A stretch of 64,000 nucleotides of DNA from Streptomyces olivochromogenes (GCF_001514115.1 NZ_KQ948463.1:124001-188000); one strand, 5' to 3'; counted from the first letter of the stretch, positions 27,484 through 35,662 are shown. Notes: a model not told the origin generated them from the letters alone. Made by a program: numbers and translations.

Positions 27484-27743
27484 GCACCACTGAACTGGCC
27501 TGGTTCAAGAGCACGTACAGCGGCAGCGAGGGTGACGACTGCGTCGAAGTAGCCCTCTCCTGGCACAAGTCGACGTACAGCAGTGGAAGTGAAGGCGACT
27601 GCGTCGAAGTAGCCACCTGCCCCACCACCATCCACATCCGCGACTCCAAGCACACCCCCGGCCCTCAACTCGCCCTCTCCCCCGCCCCCTGGACCGCGTT
27701 CGTGGAGTTCGCCGCACGCGAGGGCGTGGACCGGTCCCGCTGA
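27480..27743 (+). CDS. DUF397 protein with internal duplication
   Basis: DUF397 proteins are usually about 60-70 residues. This one has 87 because its first module is duplicated: WFKSTYSGSEGDDCVEVA (8-25) is followed by WHKSTYSSGSEGDCVEVA (28-45), then the normal CPTTIHIRDSK tail. It is translationally coupled to the XRE regulator (ATGA overlap). Its 3' 132 bp are copied almost exactly at 32365-32496, marking one edge of a rearranged island. Confidence 0.88.
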   Translation: MSTTELAWFKSTYSGSEGDDCVEVALSWHKSTYSSGSEGDCVEVATCPTTIHIRDSKHTPGPQLALSPAPWTAFVEFAAREGVDRSR

Positions 27744-27777
27744 ATCCACAGCACGGCGCCCGCCAGCAACGCCGTGC
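27612..27777 (+). repeat. Direct repeat, copy 1 (DUF397 / MFS junction)
   Basis: These 166 bp match 32365-32530 with 2 mismatches. They span the 3' end of the DUF397 gene and, on the opposite strand, the last 37 codons or so of the MFS gene that is intact at 32418-33755. Copy 1 therefore carries a severed MFS tail. The original order was probably DUF397 facing MFS, with 4.7 kb inserted between duplicated junctions. Confidence 0.9.
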
Positions 27778-28193
27778 CCCAGCAACTTCTGATCTGCGAC
27801 GGCTTCGGCACCCCGCCTTAGTACTCCACTCGCGGCTCTCCATTACCTCTGGTCAGAGGCCTTGTTTGGAGTGTAGTTGGCTGACGCCCTGTCAGGGCGG
27901 TGGCCGCGGCAATGACTCGGTGGCTTCGGCGACAGTAGGACCAGTGGGGCCGGTGTGAGGGTGGCTGGAGCCGGGTCGTCGAGGAACGGGCAAGATCCAG
28001 GAGCCGATGGGCTGCACCAGCGTCAACCCGCCCGCGCGACTCGTCCGGTCGGGCGGGCCGCCTCTCGTCCCGGATTGGTCCGATTGATCGGATCCGCCGG
28101 TGGGTCGCGCCGGGACGTTCCGGGCGGCGGCAGAGCCGAGGTTATGAATGCGTCACCTGACCATCCATGAGCATCAACCTCAGGAGCCACACG
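27778..28193. other. Island left edge, no gene recognised
   Basis: The homology to copy 2 stops at 27777. The following 416 bp have short imperfect palindromes (for example CTGACGCCCTGTCAGG near 27882) but no supported gene. The region is probably a remnant of inserted DNA plus the promoter of the AOC-like gene. Confidence 0.4.
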
Positions 28194-28694
28194 ATGCGCC
28201 CCATCAGAGCGGCCTGTCTCGGCACGGCCACTGCGCTGGTTACCCTCCTCGCCTGCGCCCCTGTCGCGGCCGCCGCCGCGACGGACACCGATTCCGCCCA
28301 CGCCAAGGGCGGAGGCCGGGTCATCACACTCATCGGCCGGCTCGCGCAGCAGACGCGCTTCCCCGTCAACCCCGGCGGCGCCCCCGCCCAGGGCGATCGG
28401 ACCGTCTTCCGCTCGATCCTCTTCGACCAGCACGGCAACCAGGTCGGCGGCACCTGCACCACCACCCGGGTCGACAACAGCGGAGCGGAGGAGTGCGTCG
28501 TGACCTACAACCTCCCGGGTGGCCAGATCTCCGTGCAGGGGATGGTCTTCGGCATTCTCAACCCGGGCCCTCCCCCTTCGTTCGACAACGGGATCACCGG
28601 CGGCACCGGGGAATTCGACCGGGCTCGTGGCTCGGTCCACGCCGACACGATCGCTCCGGGCACGAGGCGGTTCACGATCGACCTCGACCGCTGA
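28194..28694 (+). CDS. Secreted allene-oxide-cyclase barrel-like protein
   Basis: The 166-residue protein has a signal peptide (about 1-31, cleavage after APVAAAA). A single beta-barrel domain of the AOC/dirigent-like type follows, with FRSILFDQHGNQVGGTCTTTR, EECVVTYNLPGGQISVQG and ITGGTGEFDRARGSV as recognisable strands. Bacterial members are often linked to secondary metabolism, but the catalytic role of secreted ones is unclear. CAGGAG 7 nt before ATG 28194 decides the start. It lies alone inside the island. Confidence 0.78.
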   Translation: MRPIRAACLGTATALVTLLACAPVAAAAATDTDSAHAKGGGRVITLIGRLAQQTRFPVNPGGAPAQGDRTVFRSILFDQHGNQVGGTCTTTRVDNSGAEECVVTYNLPGGQISVQGMVFGILNPGPPPSFDNGITGGTGEFDRARGSVHADTIAPGTRRFTIDLDR

Positions 28695-28829
28695 CTGCCC
28701 CTGCCCCGCCCGGCGAGAAGGCTGGCCCGTCCACGATGCAGGTCAGCAGCACTCTCCACCTATTTGATCAGGGGCCGGACAAGGCTCCTCGTGCAAGCCC
28801 GAGGCTAATTTCCTGTCCCTGCTTACTGA

Positions 28830-29585
28830 CTAGTTTCTGAACAGTTGACCATAATCAGCCACTTGAGTAAGCACGCCTGACCGGCGCAATACGTCCCAGA
28901 GCGCCACCTGGTTCGCGGTGATCACGGGCAGACCACGATCCTCCTCCAGCGCCTCGATCACACCGATCGAGCGGAATCCGTTCCCAGCGATGAAAATGCC
29001 TTCCGCATCGGAAGGTACGTTCCTGCGTACCCACTCGTAAATCTCAACAGGAGATGCGATCGAACCCAGGTTCGGATGCGGAACTTCCTGAGGGGGATGC
29101 AGATGGCTGACATGAACCACATTGAATCCGTGTTCGCGGAAATAGTCCACCCCTTTCTGATCCAGCTCGTCGCTGAAAAACGGCGCGTGAACCAAGGCGA
29201 TCCGCTCCGCTCCCAACGCGCGAAAAGCAGCTACCGCCGAGGTCGCGGGCATGCGGACCGGAATTCCGTTAGAACGTTTCTCGAGACGAGCCACGAGGTT
29301 TTGTTCTCCGGACTTTCCGACGAGATAGCTGCCAGCTGTGAAGGCGAAAACGATTGCCTGGAGCGGCAAGCGGGACAGTTGCGCCGTCGCGTTGTCAGGG
29401 CCGGGAGCATCGGCGTATGTTTTGAGTTCACTGAAAGGTACGCGCGCGGCGTGGATGGAAACGCCTTCGGGTGCCATTGTCGAGAACTCGGACTCGATCA
29501 CGGTATTATCGTCGTGCGTCAGCACCCCGATCCGCGCACGCCATCCCAACCCGTCGGGCTTCCAAGTGCTTACATCTGTGCGCAT
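28830..29585 (-). CDS. Asp/Glu racemase / maleate isomerase superfamily protein lacking both catalytic cysteines
   Basis: The 251-residue protein aligns along its length with maleate cis-trans isomerase and EutA-type proteins (IGVLTHDDNTVIESEF, MAPEGVSIHAARVPF, LPVITANQVALWDVLRRSG). In that family two Cys, in ACTSGS and CTNLR, do the chemistry. Here the matching stretches read AFTAGS (Phe82) and GNGFR (Gly201), and the whole protein contains no Cys. ATG 29585 is preferred to 29621 because GGAAGG lies upstream. Base composition is visibly less GC-rich than the neighbours, consistent with transfer. It may be a binding protein or use different chemistry. Confidence 0.8.
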   Translation of the reverse strand: MRTDVSTWKPDGLGWRARIGVLTHDDNTVIESEFSTMAPEGVSIHAARVPFSELKTYADAPGPDNATAQLSRLPLQAIVFAFTAGSYLVGKSGEQNLVARLEKRSNGIPVRMPATSAVAAFRALGAERIALVHAPFFSDELDQKGVDYFREHGFNVVHVSHLHPPQEVPHPNLGSIASPVEIYEWVRRNVPSDAEGIFIAGNGFRSIGVIEALEEDRGLPVITANQVALWDVLRRSGVLTQVADYGQLFRN

Positions 29586-29710
29586 GCGCACAGCCCTTCC
29601 CTTTGAAAACTCGCTTGGCATTCAAGGTGACATCCGCGCCGAACAAGTCGCGCAAATGCGATTCTCGCCTTCTGAACTTAGCACCCGGGTCAGGGCTTCG
29701 CGAATGGAAC

Positions 29711-29767
29711 CTAGTGCCGCATCAACCAACGTTCGCCCTGTAGTGCCGCGCTATTTGAAGGACGTGG
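29711..29767. repeat. Inverted repeat, left arm
   Basis: These 57 bp are the reverse complement of 32007-32063 with one mismatch. The outer edge reads CTAGTGCCGC, placing a TA dinucleotide, the IS630 target, at the boundary. The inner end runs into the IS630-type transposase relic. The two arms enclose 2.35 kb. Confidence 0.88.
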
Positions 29768-29773
29768 CCGACA

Positions 29774-30370
29774 TTGGTCATCCGTCACGCTGTCCTCGTG
29801 GCTGAGCGTGTGCGGGTGCGGGTGCGTGAGATCCGTGATGCACAACTTCAACGCCGACGGCTTCGAGGCGCTCTACCCCAAGTACCGGGGCGGGCGCCCG
29901 AAGACCTTCACCCTCCTGGAACGGCGGGAGATCAAGAAGATCGCAAGGACCCCGGCCGCGAACCTCGACCGCGCCGCCGGGCCACCTACGCCCGCCCGCA
30001 CGGCGTGCGCCACCTCTTCGCGGCCTACGACCTGGGCAAAGACCAGCTCTACGGCCACATCAAGAAGACCAGGAACCGTAGCAAGTTCCTGGCATTCTGC
30101 CGCTACCTGCGCTCGCTGCACCCGGCGGACGTACGCATCGCGATCGTCTGTGACAACTACTCGCCGCACTTGACGACCAAGCCCTGCCGGCGGGTCGGCG
30201 CGTGGGCGGCTGCCCATAACGCCGAGATCGTCCACACCCCGACCAACAGCTCCTGGCTGAACAGGATCGAGGCCCAGGGCAGTATGATCCGCCGACACAT
30301 CATCTGGCGGAACAAGAACGCCGCCGACAAGCGCCTCACCGCCCTCGTCCATAGCGCGAACGCCGCCTGA
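29774..30370 (+). pseudogene. IS630-family transposase, frameshifted and internally deleted
   Basis: The start (VIRHAVLVAERVRV) and the next block (VMHNFNADGFEALYPKYRGG) lie in different frames. The sequence then jumps from KKIARTPA to REPRPRRRATYARPHGV, losing the part with the first catalytic Asp. Further on, CDNYSPHLTTK and TPTNSSWLNRIEAQ are intact, but another stretch before GSMIRRHIIWRNK is missing. The element cannot make active transposase. It supplies the left side of the inverted-repeat-bounded segment. Confidence 0.85.
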
Positions 30371-30399
30371 CCCGCGCCGCCGGCGTTTGTCTTGGGCCG

Positions 30400-31029
30400 T
30401 CAGGTCAGGGGCGGTGACGCACTCATCGCTGCCGTCAGGAACGTGATCGCCCATCGCCGGGCCGCCTCGCCCGCTACCGGGGACACGCAGCCAGGGGAGG
30501 GCTGCTGGTGGACCTGGAGGCGCTCGACGGCCGTCACGGCAAAGATCCCCCGCATCCGGAACCACAGCTCCTCCGGGGAAAGGCCGGGCAGTACGCGCGC
30601 GAAGGCTGCGAAGTAGCGCTCACGGACCGAGTCCTCGGCCGGGCCGGTCCAGCTGCGTGCCTCCTCGGCCGGGTCGCTGAGGATCGTCACGATCAGCCGG
30701 GACGTCCGGGCGCCGCCCTCGTCGCCGGCCGGCATCTCGTCGAACAGCGGCCCCGCGAATGCCTCCACCAGTTCGCTGACCGGTGGGTCGGGGGTCCGGG
30801 CGAGCAGTTTGTCGAGCCCGGCGCACTGGGCAGCGGTGATGGGCTCGACCACGCGGCGGACGACTGCCGCCATCAGCTCCGCCTTCGAGCCGAAGTGGTA
30901 GCCGACGGCGGCCAGGTTCGCTCCGGCGAGTTTGGTGATCGCGCGGACCGAGGTGCCGCGGTATCCATGCTCGGCGAAGAGGCGCTCGGCCGCGTCGAGG
31001 ATCTGGGTGCGGGTGTCTGGGGTCGCCAC
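30400..31029 (-). CDS. TetR-family regulator
   Basis: The 209-residue protein has a typical TetR helix-turn-helix (about 5-50: TRTQILDAAERLFAEHGYRG, then TSVRAITKLAGANLAAVGYHFGSK) and an AcrR/CecR-like C-terminal domain. GTG at 31029 is the likely start; no strong ribosome site is seen. It is divergent from the ketopantoate-reductase-like gene, and a 28-bp palindrome lies between them, consistent with joint repression by this protein. Confidence 0.9.
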   Translation of the reverse strand: MATPDTRTQILDAAERLFAEHGYRGTSVRAITKLAGANLAAVGYHFGSKAELMAAVVRRVVEPITAAQCAGLDKLLARTPDPPVSELVEAFAGPLFDEMPAGDEGGARTSRLIVTILSDPAEEARSWTGPAEDSVRERYFAAFARVLPGLSPEELWFRMRGIFAVTAVERLQVHQQPSPGCVSPVAGEAARRWAITFLTAAMSASPPLT

Positions 31030-31048
31030 ACGAGGGACTCTACATATG

Positions 31049-31076
31049 TTTGAATGAAACGAACGTATGAATCAAA
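31049..31076. promoter_or_regulatory. TetR operator palindrome with direct-repeat extension
   Basis: Half-sites TTTGAATGAAACGA and ACGTATGAATCAAA form an imperfect palindrome (10 of 14 positions). In addition AAACGAACGTATGAA occurs twice, at 31057-31071 and 31074-31088, so two overlapping sites may exist. The stretch is AT-rich against its surroundings and fills the gap between the divergent TetR and reductase genes. Confidence 0.65.
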
Positions 31077-31099
31077 CGAACGTATGAAAGAGGACTGTC

Positions 31100-31969
31100 A
31101 TGAAGCTGCTCGTGTACGGCGCCGGGGTTTGCGGCAGCCTGTTCGCCGCCCGCATGCATGAGGCCGGCCACGACGTCTCGCTCCTCGCCCGGGGCGAGCG
31201 CCTGGCCGCCCTGGGCCGGCACGGAGTACAGCTCGCCGAGGAAGACGGCCCTGTCAGGCGGGTGCCGGTACCGGTGGTCGAGCACCCGGACGGCGGGTAC
31301 GACCTGATCACCGTCTTCGTCCGCACCCACCAGGTGGATGCAGTGCTGGAATCACTCGCCGGTGTCCAAGGTGACGTGCTGTTCCTGCTCAACTGGGCAG
31401 CCGGCCCGGAGACGCTGGGTGCGGTGATCGGCCACGCGCGGGTGCTGCTCGGCTTCCCCACGACTGGCGGCACGATGGACGGCGACGTGGTCCGCTACCG
31501 CAAGAGCAATTTCATCACCCGCCGGGTCGCGATGCCGATCGGCGAGCCCGACGGCCGTACCACCCCGCGACTGGAACGGATCGTGGAGACGTTCCGTACC
31601 GCCGGGATCAACGCCAAGGCCGAGCCGCAGATGGATGCCTGGCTCAGGACGCACGCCGCCTTCGAGGTCCCGCTCGGGCAGGCGGTACACGCGGCGGGCG
31701 GCCCGATAGTGCTGGCCGACGACCCGGACGCGGTCCGCGGCATGCTCCACCTCATGCGGCAGAACCTCGCCGCGATGGAGACGCCGCCGGTACCTCGCGC
31801 GTTCGCCGCGTTGCGGGCTCTGCCGCAAGGACTCCTCGTGGCCGTGCTCCGGCGCTTCCTGAAAAGCCCGACGGCCGTACACAGCGGACTCAACGACCCC
31901 TCGCCTGCCGCGGCGGCCGAACTCACGCGGCTGGCCGAACAGATCCGTGCCCACGCGGGAGCCCGCTAG
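31100..31969 (+). CDS. ApbA/PanE-type ketopantoate reductase family protein
   Basis: The 289-residue protein starts MKLLVYGAGVCGSLFA, a Rossmann NADPH site (GxGxxG at 7-12). The ApbA N-terminal domain follows, then the helical C-terminal domain. AGAGGA lies 7 nt before the ATG. The pathway is not evident: no pantothenate genes are nearby and it pairs with a divergent TetR regulator, so a role on another 2-keto acid or in detoxification is equally possible. It is cargo of the segment bounded by the 57-bp inverted repeat. Confidence 0.85.
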   Translation: MKLLVYGAGVCGSLFAARMHEAGHDVSLLARGERLAALGRHGVQLAEEDGPVRRVPVPVVEHPDGGYDLITVFVRTHQVDAVLESLAGVQGDVLFLLNWAAGPETLGAVIGHARVLLGFPTTGGTMDGDVVRYRKSNFITRRVAMPIGEPDGRTTPRLERIVETFRTAGINAKAEPQMDAWLRTHAAFEVPLGQAVHAAGGPIVLADDPDAVRGMLHLMRQNLAAMETPPVPRAFAALRALPQGLLVAVLRRFLKSPTAVHSGLNDPSPAAAAELTRLAEQIRAHAGAR

Positions 31970-32006
31970 GCAACCCAGGACGGCGAAAGCGTCACCACGC
32001 ACACCA

Positions 32007-32063
32007 CCACGTCCTTCAAATAGCGCGGCATTACAGGGCGAACGTTGGTTGATGCGGCACTAG
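32007..32063. repeat. Inverted repeat, right arm
   Basis: This is the reverse complement of 29711-29767 with one mismatch, starting 37 bp after the reductase stop. It looks like the truncated left end of a second, oppositely oriented copy of the same IS630-type element. Confidence 0.88.
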
Positions 32064-32073
32064 CCTCGATTCG

Positions 32074-32364
32074 TCAGCGGTGATCGCTGAGGCCGCGGGC
32101 CTTGTCGCAGCGCACCCGGTCCTCCACGCCGGCATGTGAGCGATGCAGAACATCAAGCGACTGTGCATGCTGCGACCCCGAAATTCCCCACACATGAAGG
32201 ACGTTGGTGGCGGTGATCGAGTAACGCCGGCGCAGGAACATGGCAAGAGATTCGGTGGTGTTCCGCGCACCACGCCGCCAGCAGGTGACGCCGTAGTTCT
32301 TCTTGAACGTGGCCCGGGTGCCCTGTTTCTTGGATGCCGAGGTGATGATGGTGGCATCGAGGTC
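32074..32364 (-). pseudogene. IS1380-family transposase fragment
   Basis: Read leftward from 32364, the frame gives DLDATIITSASKKQGTRATF, then a deleted middle, then HAGVEDRVRCDKARGL near the C-terminus. These resemble IS1380-type transposases. Both ends and much of the core are missing. It abuts copy 2 of the 166-bp direct repeat and probably took part in the rearrangement. Confidence 0.65.
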
Positions 32365-32530
32365 GCCACCTGCCCCACCACCATCCACATCCGCGACTCC
32401 AAGCACACCCCCGGCCCTCAACTCGCCCTCTCCCCCGCCCCCTGGACCGCGTTCGTGGAGTTCGCCGCGCGCGAGGGCGTGGACCGGTCCCGCTGAATCC
32501 ACAGCACGGCGCCCGCCAGCAACGCGGTGC
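32365..32530 (+). repeat. Direct repeat, copy 2, with truncated DUF397 gene end
   Basis: This segment matches 27612-27777. Positions 32365-32496 encode the last 43 codons of a DUF397 protein (ATCPTTIHIRDSK to the stop) without a start, so it is a gene fragment. The opposite strand carries the intact 3' end of the MFS gene. Confidence 0.9.
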
Positions 32531-33755
32531 CGCCCAGTAGCCACGGCAGCGGCCCCGCCGGAAGCACCCCGACGACCAGACCACTGAGCGCCGCCACGAG
32601 TTGGAGGGCCAGGGACTGGACGGACAACGCCGTGGCGCGCCCGGCGCTGGGGACACGGCGGTGCAGGAGCTCGTTCCCGCTGGGCGCCCCCGCACCGATG
32701 CCGAGGTAGACGAGGGCGTAACCGCCGGCGGTGAGGACCGTGGCGCACGGTGCCGTGGACACCGCCGTGGCGCCGAGCAGAAGCAGCCCGCTCGCCCCGG
32801 CGCCGAGGCTCACCAGGACCGCGCGCTCACCGCTGCCCGCGAGCCTGGCCGTGAGCGGAGCGAGGTGGCTGCCGACGCCCGAACTGACGAAGCCGACGCA
32901 GGCGATGACGGCGTAGAGGACGGCGCCGGACTCCGAGGCGCCGGTGAGGGCGGCGGCGCGGCCGGGGGTGAGGAGTTCGAGCGCGGCCAGGGCGCAGCCG
33001 GTGGCCCCGGCGCTGAGGAACACGCGCCGGACGAGGGCGTCCCGTGCGCCCAGCCGCAGTCCGCCCACGACGGTGGCCGGGATGCCCTGGAGGACGTCGC
33101 GGAGGGTGGTCTTCGCGCGGGGCGGCTCACGCAGGGCGGCCAGGACGTACAGCACGAAGACGACCTCCACCACCGCGCCGAGGAGCAGCGGAACGGAGAG
33201 GGGCAGTACGAGCCCGGAGGTCGCCGCGTCCAGTCGGGCCCCGAGGTCGGGGCCGAGTCCGAGGAGCCAGGGCAGGGCGCCGCCGAGGAGCGTGCCGGTG
33301 GCGAGCGCGGCGGAGGTCGCGGAGCCGCCGCGGGCGAGTCCCGTACGGAGTTCGGCGTCGGGGCCGACATGGGCGTGGACGGTGTCGACGTACCAGGCTT
33401 CGGCGGGGCCGCTGGACAGGGCGCGGGCCGTGCCCATCAGGACCATGCCGAGGGTGAGGACCCAGGCGGTGGTGCCCAGCGCCTGAAGGGTCAGGGCGGT
33501 CAGGTTGAGCAGTCCGGCGGCGGCCAGGACGGCGCGGCGGCCCAGTACGTCGGAGAGTCCTCCGGTGGGCAGTTCCAGCGCGGCGGCGGTGAGGGAGTGG
33601 GCGGCGAAGAAGCCCGCGATCGCGGCCATGGTCATGCCCCGCTCGGTGAAGAGCAGGATGAGGGGAGCGATGGTCAGCCCCGCGGGCAGCCAGAAGAGGG
33701 CGCAGGCCGTGACGTAACGGCGGCGGGCGGTGTGTAAGTCCGGCGACGTGGTCAT
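32418..33755 (-). CDS. MFS transporter
   Basis: The 445-residue protein has about 12 predicted helices, with LELPTGGLSDVLGRRAVL in the helix 2-3 loop. Its ATG at 33755 overlaps the ArsR gene stop by 4 bp, so regulator and transporter are co-translated. The C-terminal 26 residues are antisense to the duplicated DUF397 end, so the annotated tail may be shaped by the rearrangement. The substrate is unknown. Confidence 0.88.
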   Translation of the reverse strand: MTTSPDLHTARRRYVTACALFWLPAGLTIAPLILLFTERGMTMAAIAGFFAAHSLTAAALELPTGGLSDVLGRRAVLAAAGLLNLTALTLQALGTTAWVLTLGMVLMGTARALSSGPAEAWYVDTVHAHVGPDAELRTGLARGGSATSAALATGTLLGGALPWLLGLGPDLGARLDAATSGLVLPLSVPLLLGAVVEVVFVLYVLAALREPPRAKTTLRDVLQGIPATVVGGLRLGARDALVRRVFLSAGATGCALAALELLTPGRAAALTGASESGAVLYAVIACVGFVSSGVGSHLAPLTARLAGSGERAVLVSLGAGASGLLLLGATAVSTAPCATVLTAGGYALVYLGIGAGAPSGNELLHRRVPSAGRATALSVQSLALQLVAALSGLVVGVLPAGPLPWLLGGTALLAGAVLWIQRDRSTPSRAANSTNAVQGAGERAS

Positions 33756-34450
33756 GACCCGGAACCACCCTCGGTCCCCGACCCTGCCGAACCCGGCTCC
33801 TCTCCACCCGGCTCCTCTCCTCCCGGATCCACGTCCGGCTCGCGCGGCGCCACCGGCAGCCCCGCGGCGACGAACACGACCCGCTCGGCCCGCGGATCCT
33901 CCGCGTCACGCGCGGTCAGTTCCTCCAGCTTGTGGTCGATCGACTCCCAGAGTTCGGAGAGCGACTCGGGAGTCAGACGGGGCATCAGGTCGGTGATCCC
34001 GGACGGTTCGACCCACTCCTGGCCCAACCGCCCTTCGGCGACGTCCGCCTCGTACCGTACGAGCGACGCCTCCAGGTGCGCGATCTGGCGCCTGCGCGAC
34101 AGGCTCACGAAGTCGCGGCTGGCCGGAGAGTCCTCCATGGCCTTGTTGCTCCAGGAGGTCACGGAGTGCACCGCCTGCCAGCGGCGCTCCCGCCCGTCCC
34201 GGTGCGCGGCCTCGGCGACGAACGCGTACTTCGCCAGAACCCGCAGGTGATAGCTGGTGGAGGCGGACGACTCCCCCGTCCTGACCGCGAGTTCACTCGC
34301 GGTGGCCGGGCCGTCCTGCCGCAACATCCCGAGCAGCCGGATACGCAGAGGGTGGGTGAGGGCCTTCAGGGCCCCGGCGTCCCGCTCGGGATCGAGTACG
34401 CGTTTGTGCTCGTCGCTGACCATGACCGGAGGGTAGAACGCCCCGGACAC
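33752..34450 (-). CDS. ArsR-family regulator of the MFS gene
   Basis: The winged-helix domain (about 25-95: LKALTHPLRIRLLGMLRQDG, then TASELAVRTGESSASTSYHL) is followed by a long C-terminal region typical of larger ArsR-like regulators, ending in a Gly/Glu/Ser-rich tail. A good promoter (TTGCCA, 17 bp, TACTTT) places transcription start at about 34450, exactly at an in-frame GTG, which suggests a leaderless mRNA. ATG 34423 is the alternative but has no ribosome site. It is co-translated with the MFS gene. Confidence 0.85.
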   Translation of the reverse strand: MSGAFYPPVMVSDEHKRVLDPERDAGALKALTHPLRIRLLGMLRQDGPATASELAVRTGESSASTSYHLRVLAKYAFVAEAAHRDGRERRWQAVHSVTSWSNKAMEDSPASRDFVSLSRRRQIAHLEASLVRYEADVAEGRLGQEWVEPSGITDLMPRLTPESLSELWESIDHKLEELTARDAEDPRAERVVFVAAGLPVAPREPDVDPGGEEPGGEEPGSAGSGTEGGSGS

Positions 34451-34454
34451 TTTC

Positions 34455-34485
34455 CAAAAGTATTTTTGCAGAATTTATTTGGCAA
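34455..34485 (-). promoter_or_regulatory. Promoter and overlapping operator of the ArsR-MFS operon
   Basis: Read leftward, -35 TTGCCA (34485-34480) and -10 TACTTT (34462-34457) are 17 bp apart. The -10 lies inside the palindrome CAAAAGTATTTTTG (34455-34468), a plausible ArsR site, so the regulator would block its own promoter. Confidence 0.6.
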
Positions 34486-34494
34486 TCATGGCGA

Positions 34495-35589
34495 TCAGGT
34501 GTTGGCGCCGCGTGCCGCCACCCGCCAGCGGTCCAGTTCCACGCCCTGGCGGGCGATCACCAGCTCGTCCGCGAGGTTCACCGGCTGGCAGACGTGGTTG
34601 GGGACGACGGCGAGTACCGAACCGAGGCGGGGGGCGGGTACGCCCTCCGGGAGGTGGACCACCGCGTGATGCTCCCAGAGGGCGGTGATCGTGGCCTCGG
34701 GGTACTGCGGGAGGTAGCCGTGGCCGGTCACCCACGCGGAGCGGTCCGCGCCGAGGACCTTGCTGCCCGCGTCGAGGACGAAACGGTCCGGGGCGGGGAC
34801 ACTGATGACCGTCGAGGCGGCGGCGAGGGCCAGGTCGTCGACACCGCAGCAGCCCATGGCCAGTTGCTGGGCGTCGTTGAAGACGTAGACCCCGGGACGG
34901 AGTTCGTCGACCGGGCCGGGGCGCCAGCGACCCGTCGTCGGAGTCGAGCCGCCGCTCAACACCCGGGGTTCCAGGCCCAGTTCGCGCAGAGCCTCCGCCG
35001 CCTCGAACAGGGCCCGCTCCTCGTCGCGGGCCGCCCGCTCCCGGGCCTCGGGGTCATGGCCGTATCCGTGTCCGGGGAAGGTGAACGCGCCGAGCACGCT
35101 CAGCCCGGCGTCCGACGCGGCGCGGGCCACCCGGCCCGCGTCCGCGGCCGGCACCCCGGTCCGTGCCGTCCCGCAGTCCACCTCGACCAGCACCTCCACC
35201 GCGCGGTCGCTCCCCCGCACCGCGTCCCCCAGCCGCCGCGCCGCCTCCACCGAGTCGACCCCGACCCGCAGCGCGACCACGTCGGCCAGTCGGCGCAGGC
35301 GCCGCGCCCTGCTCTCGTCCGGCCAGAGCGGATAGGCGATGAACAGGTCGTCCACTCCCGTCGCCGCGAACGCCTCCGCCTCGCTCAGGGTCGCCACCGA
35401 CAGCCCGCGCGCACCCGCCCGGAGCTGCCGCCCCGCGATCTCCGCGCACTTGTGGCTCTTGGCGTGCGGCCGGAGAGCGAAGCCGCCGGCCCTGGCGGCC
35501 TCGGCCATGCGGGCGATGTTCCGGTCCAGTACGTCGGCGTCCACGACCAGCGCGGGCGTGACAAGCCCTTCGGGCAGTTGCTCAAGCAT
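34495..35589 (-). CDS. PLP-dependent D-threonine aldolase / D-serine dehydratase family enzyme
   Basis: The 364-residue protein has an alanine-racemase-type barrel with the PLP lysine in RPHAKSHK (about residues 41-48). A C-terminal domain carries the metal-binding PNHVC motif (about residue 335), as in metal-activated D-threonine aldolases and DSD1-type D-serine dehydratases. Which D-amino acid it uses is not clear. ATG 35589 lies 8 nt after GGAGG; a GTG 3 bp earlier is possible. It is divergent from a TetR gene, with a palindromic operator between them. Confidence 0.88.
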   Translation of the reverse strand: MLEQLPEGLVTPALVVDADVLDRNIARMAEAARAGGFALRPHAKSHKCAEIAGRQLRAGARGLSVATLSEAEAFAATGVDDLFIAYPLWPDESRARRLRRLADVVALRVGVDSVEAARRLGDAVRGSDRAVEVLVEVDCGTARTGVPAADAGRVARAASDAGLSVLGAFTFPGHGYGHDPEARERAARDEERALFEAAEALRELGLEPRVLSGGSTPTTGRWRPGPVDELRPGVYVFNDAQQLAMGCCGVDDLALAAASTVISVPAPDRFVLDAGSKVLGADRSAWVTGHGYLPQYPEATITALWEHHAVVHLPEGVPAPRLGSVLAVVPNHVCQPVNLADELVIARQGVELDRWRVAARGANT

Positions 35590-35662
35590 CACTACGTCCT
35601 CCCCAGTTCCCCACTTCGCTACAGCCTCCCACTCCCCACATGCCTGTGTATATTAGGCCCCA

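Noticed and set aside
29076..29606. 176-codon plus-strand frame
   Set aside because: Antisense to the racemase-family gene, which has family motifs along its whole length.
34495..35589. Alanine racemase assignment
   Set aside because: The N-terminal barrel matches, but the C-terminal PNHVC metal motif points to the D-threonine aldolase / D-serine dehydratase family.
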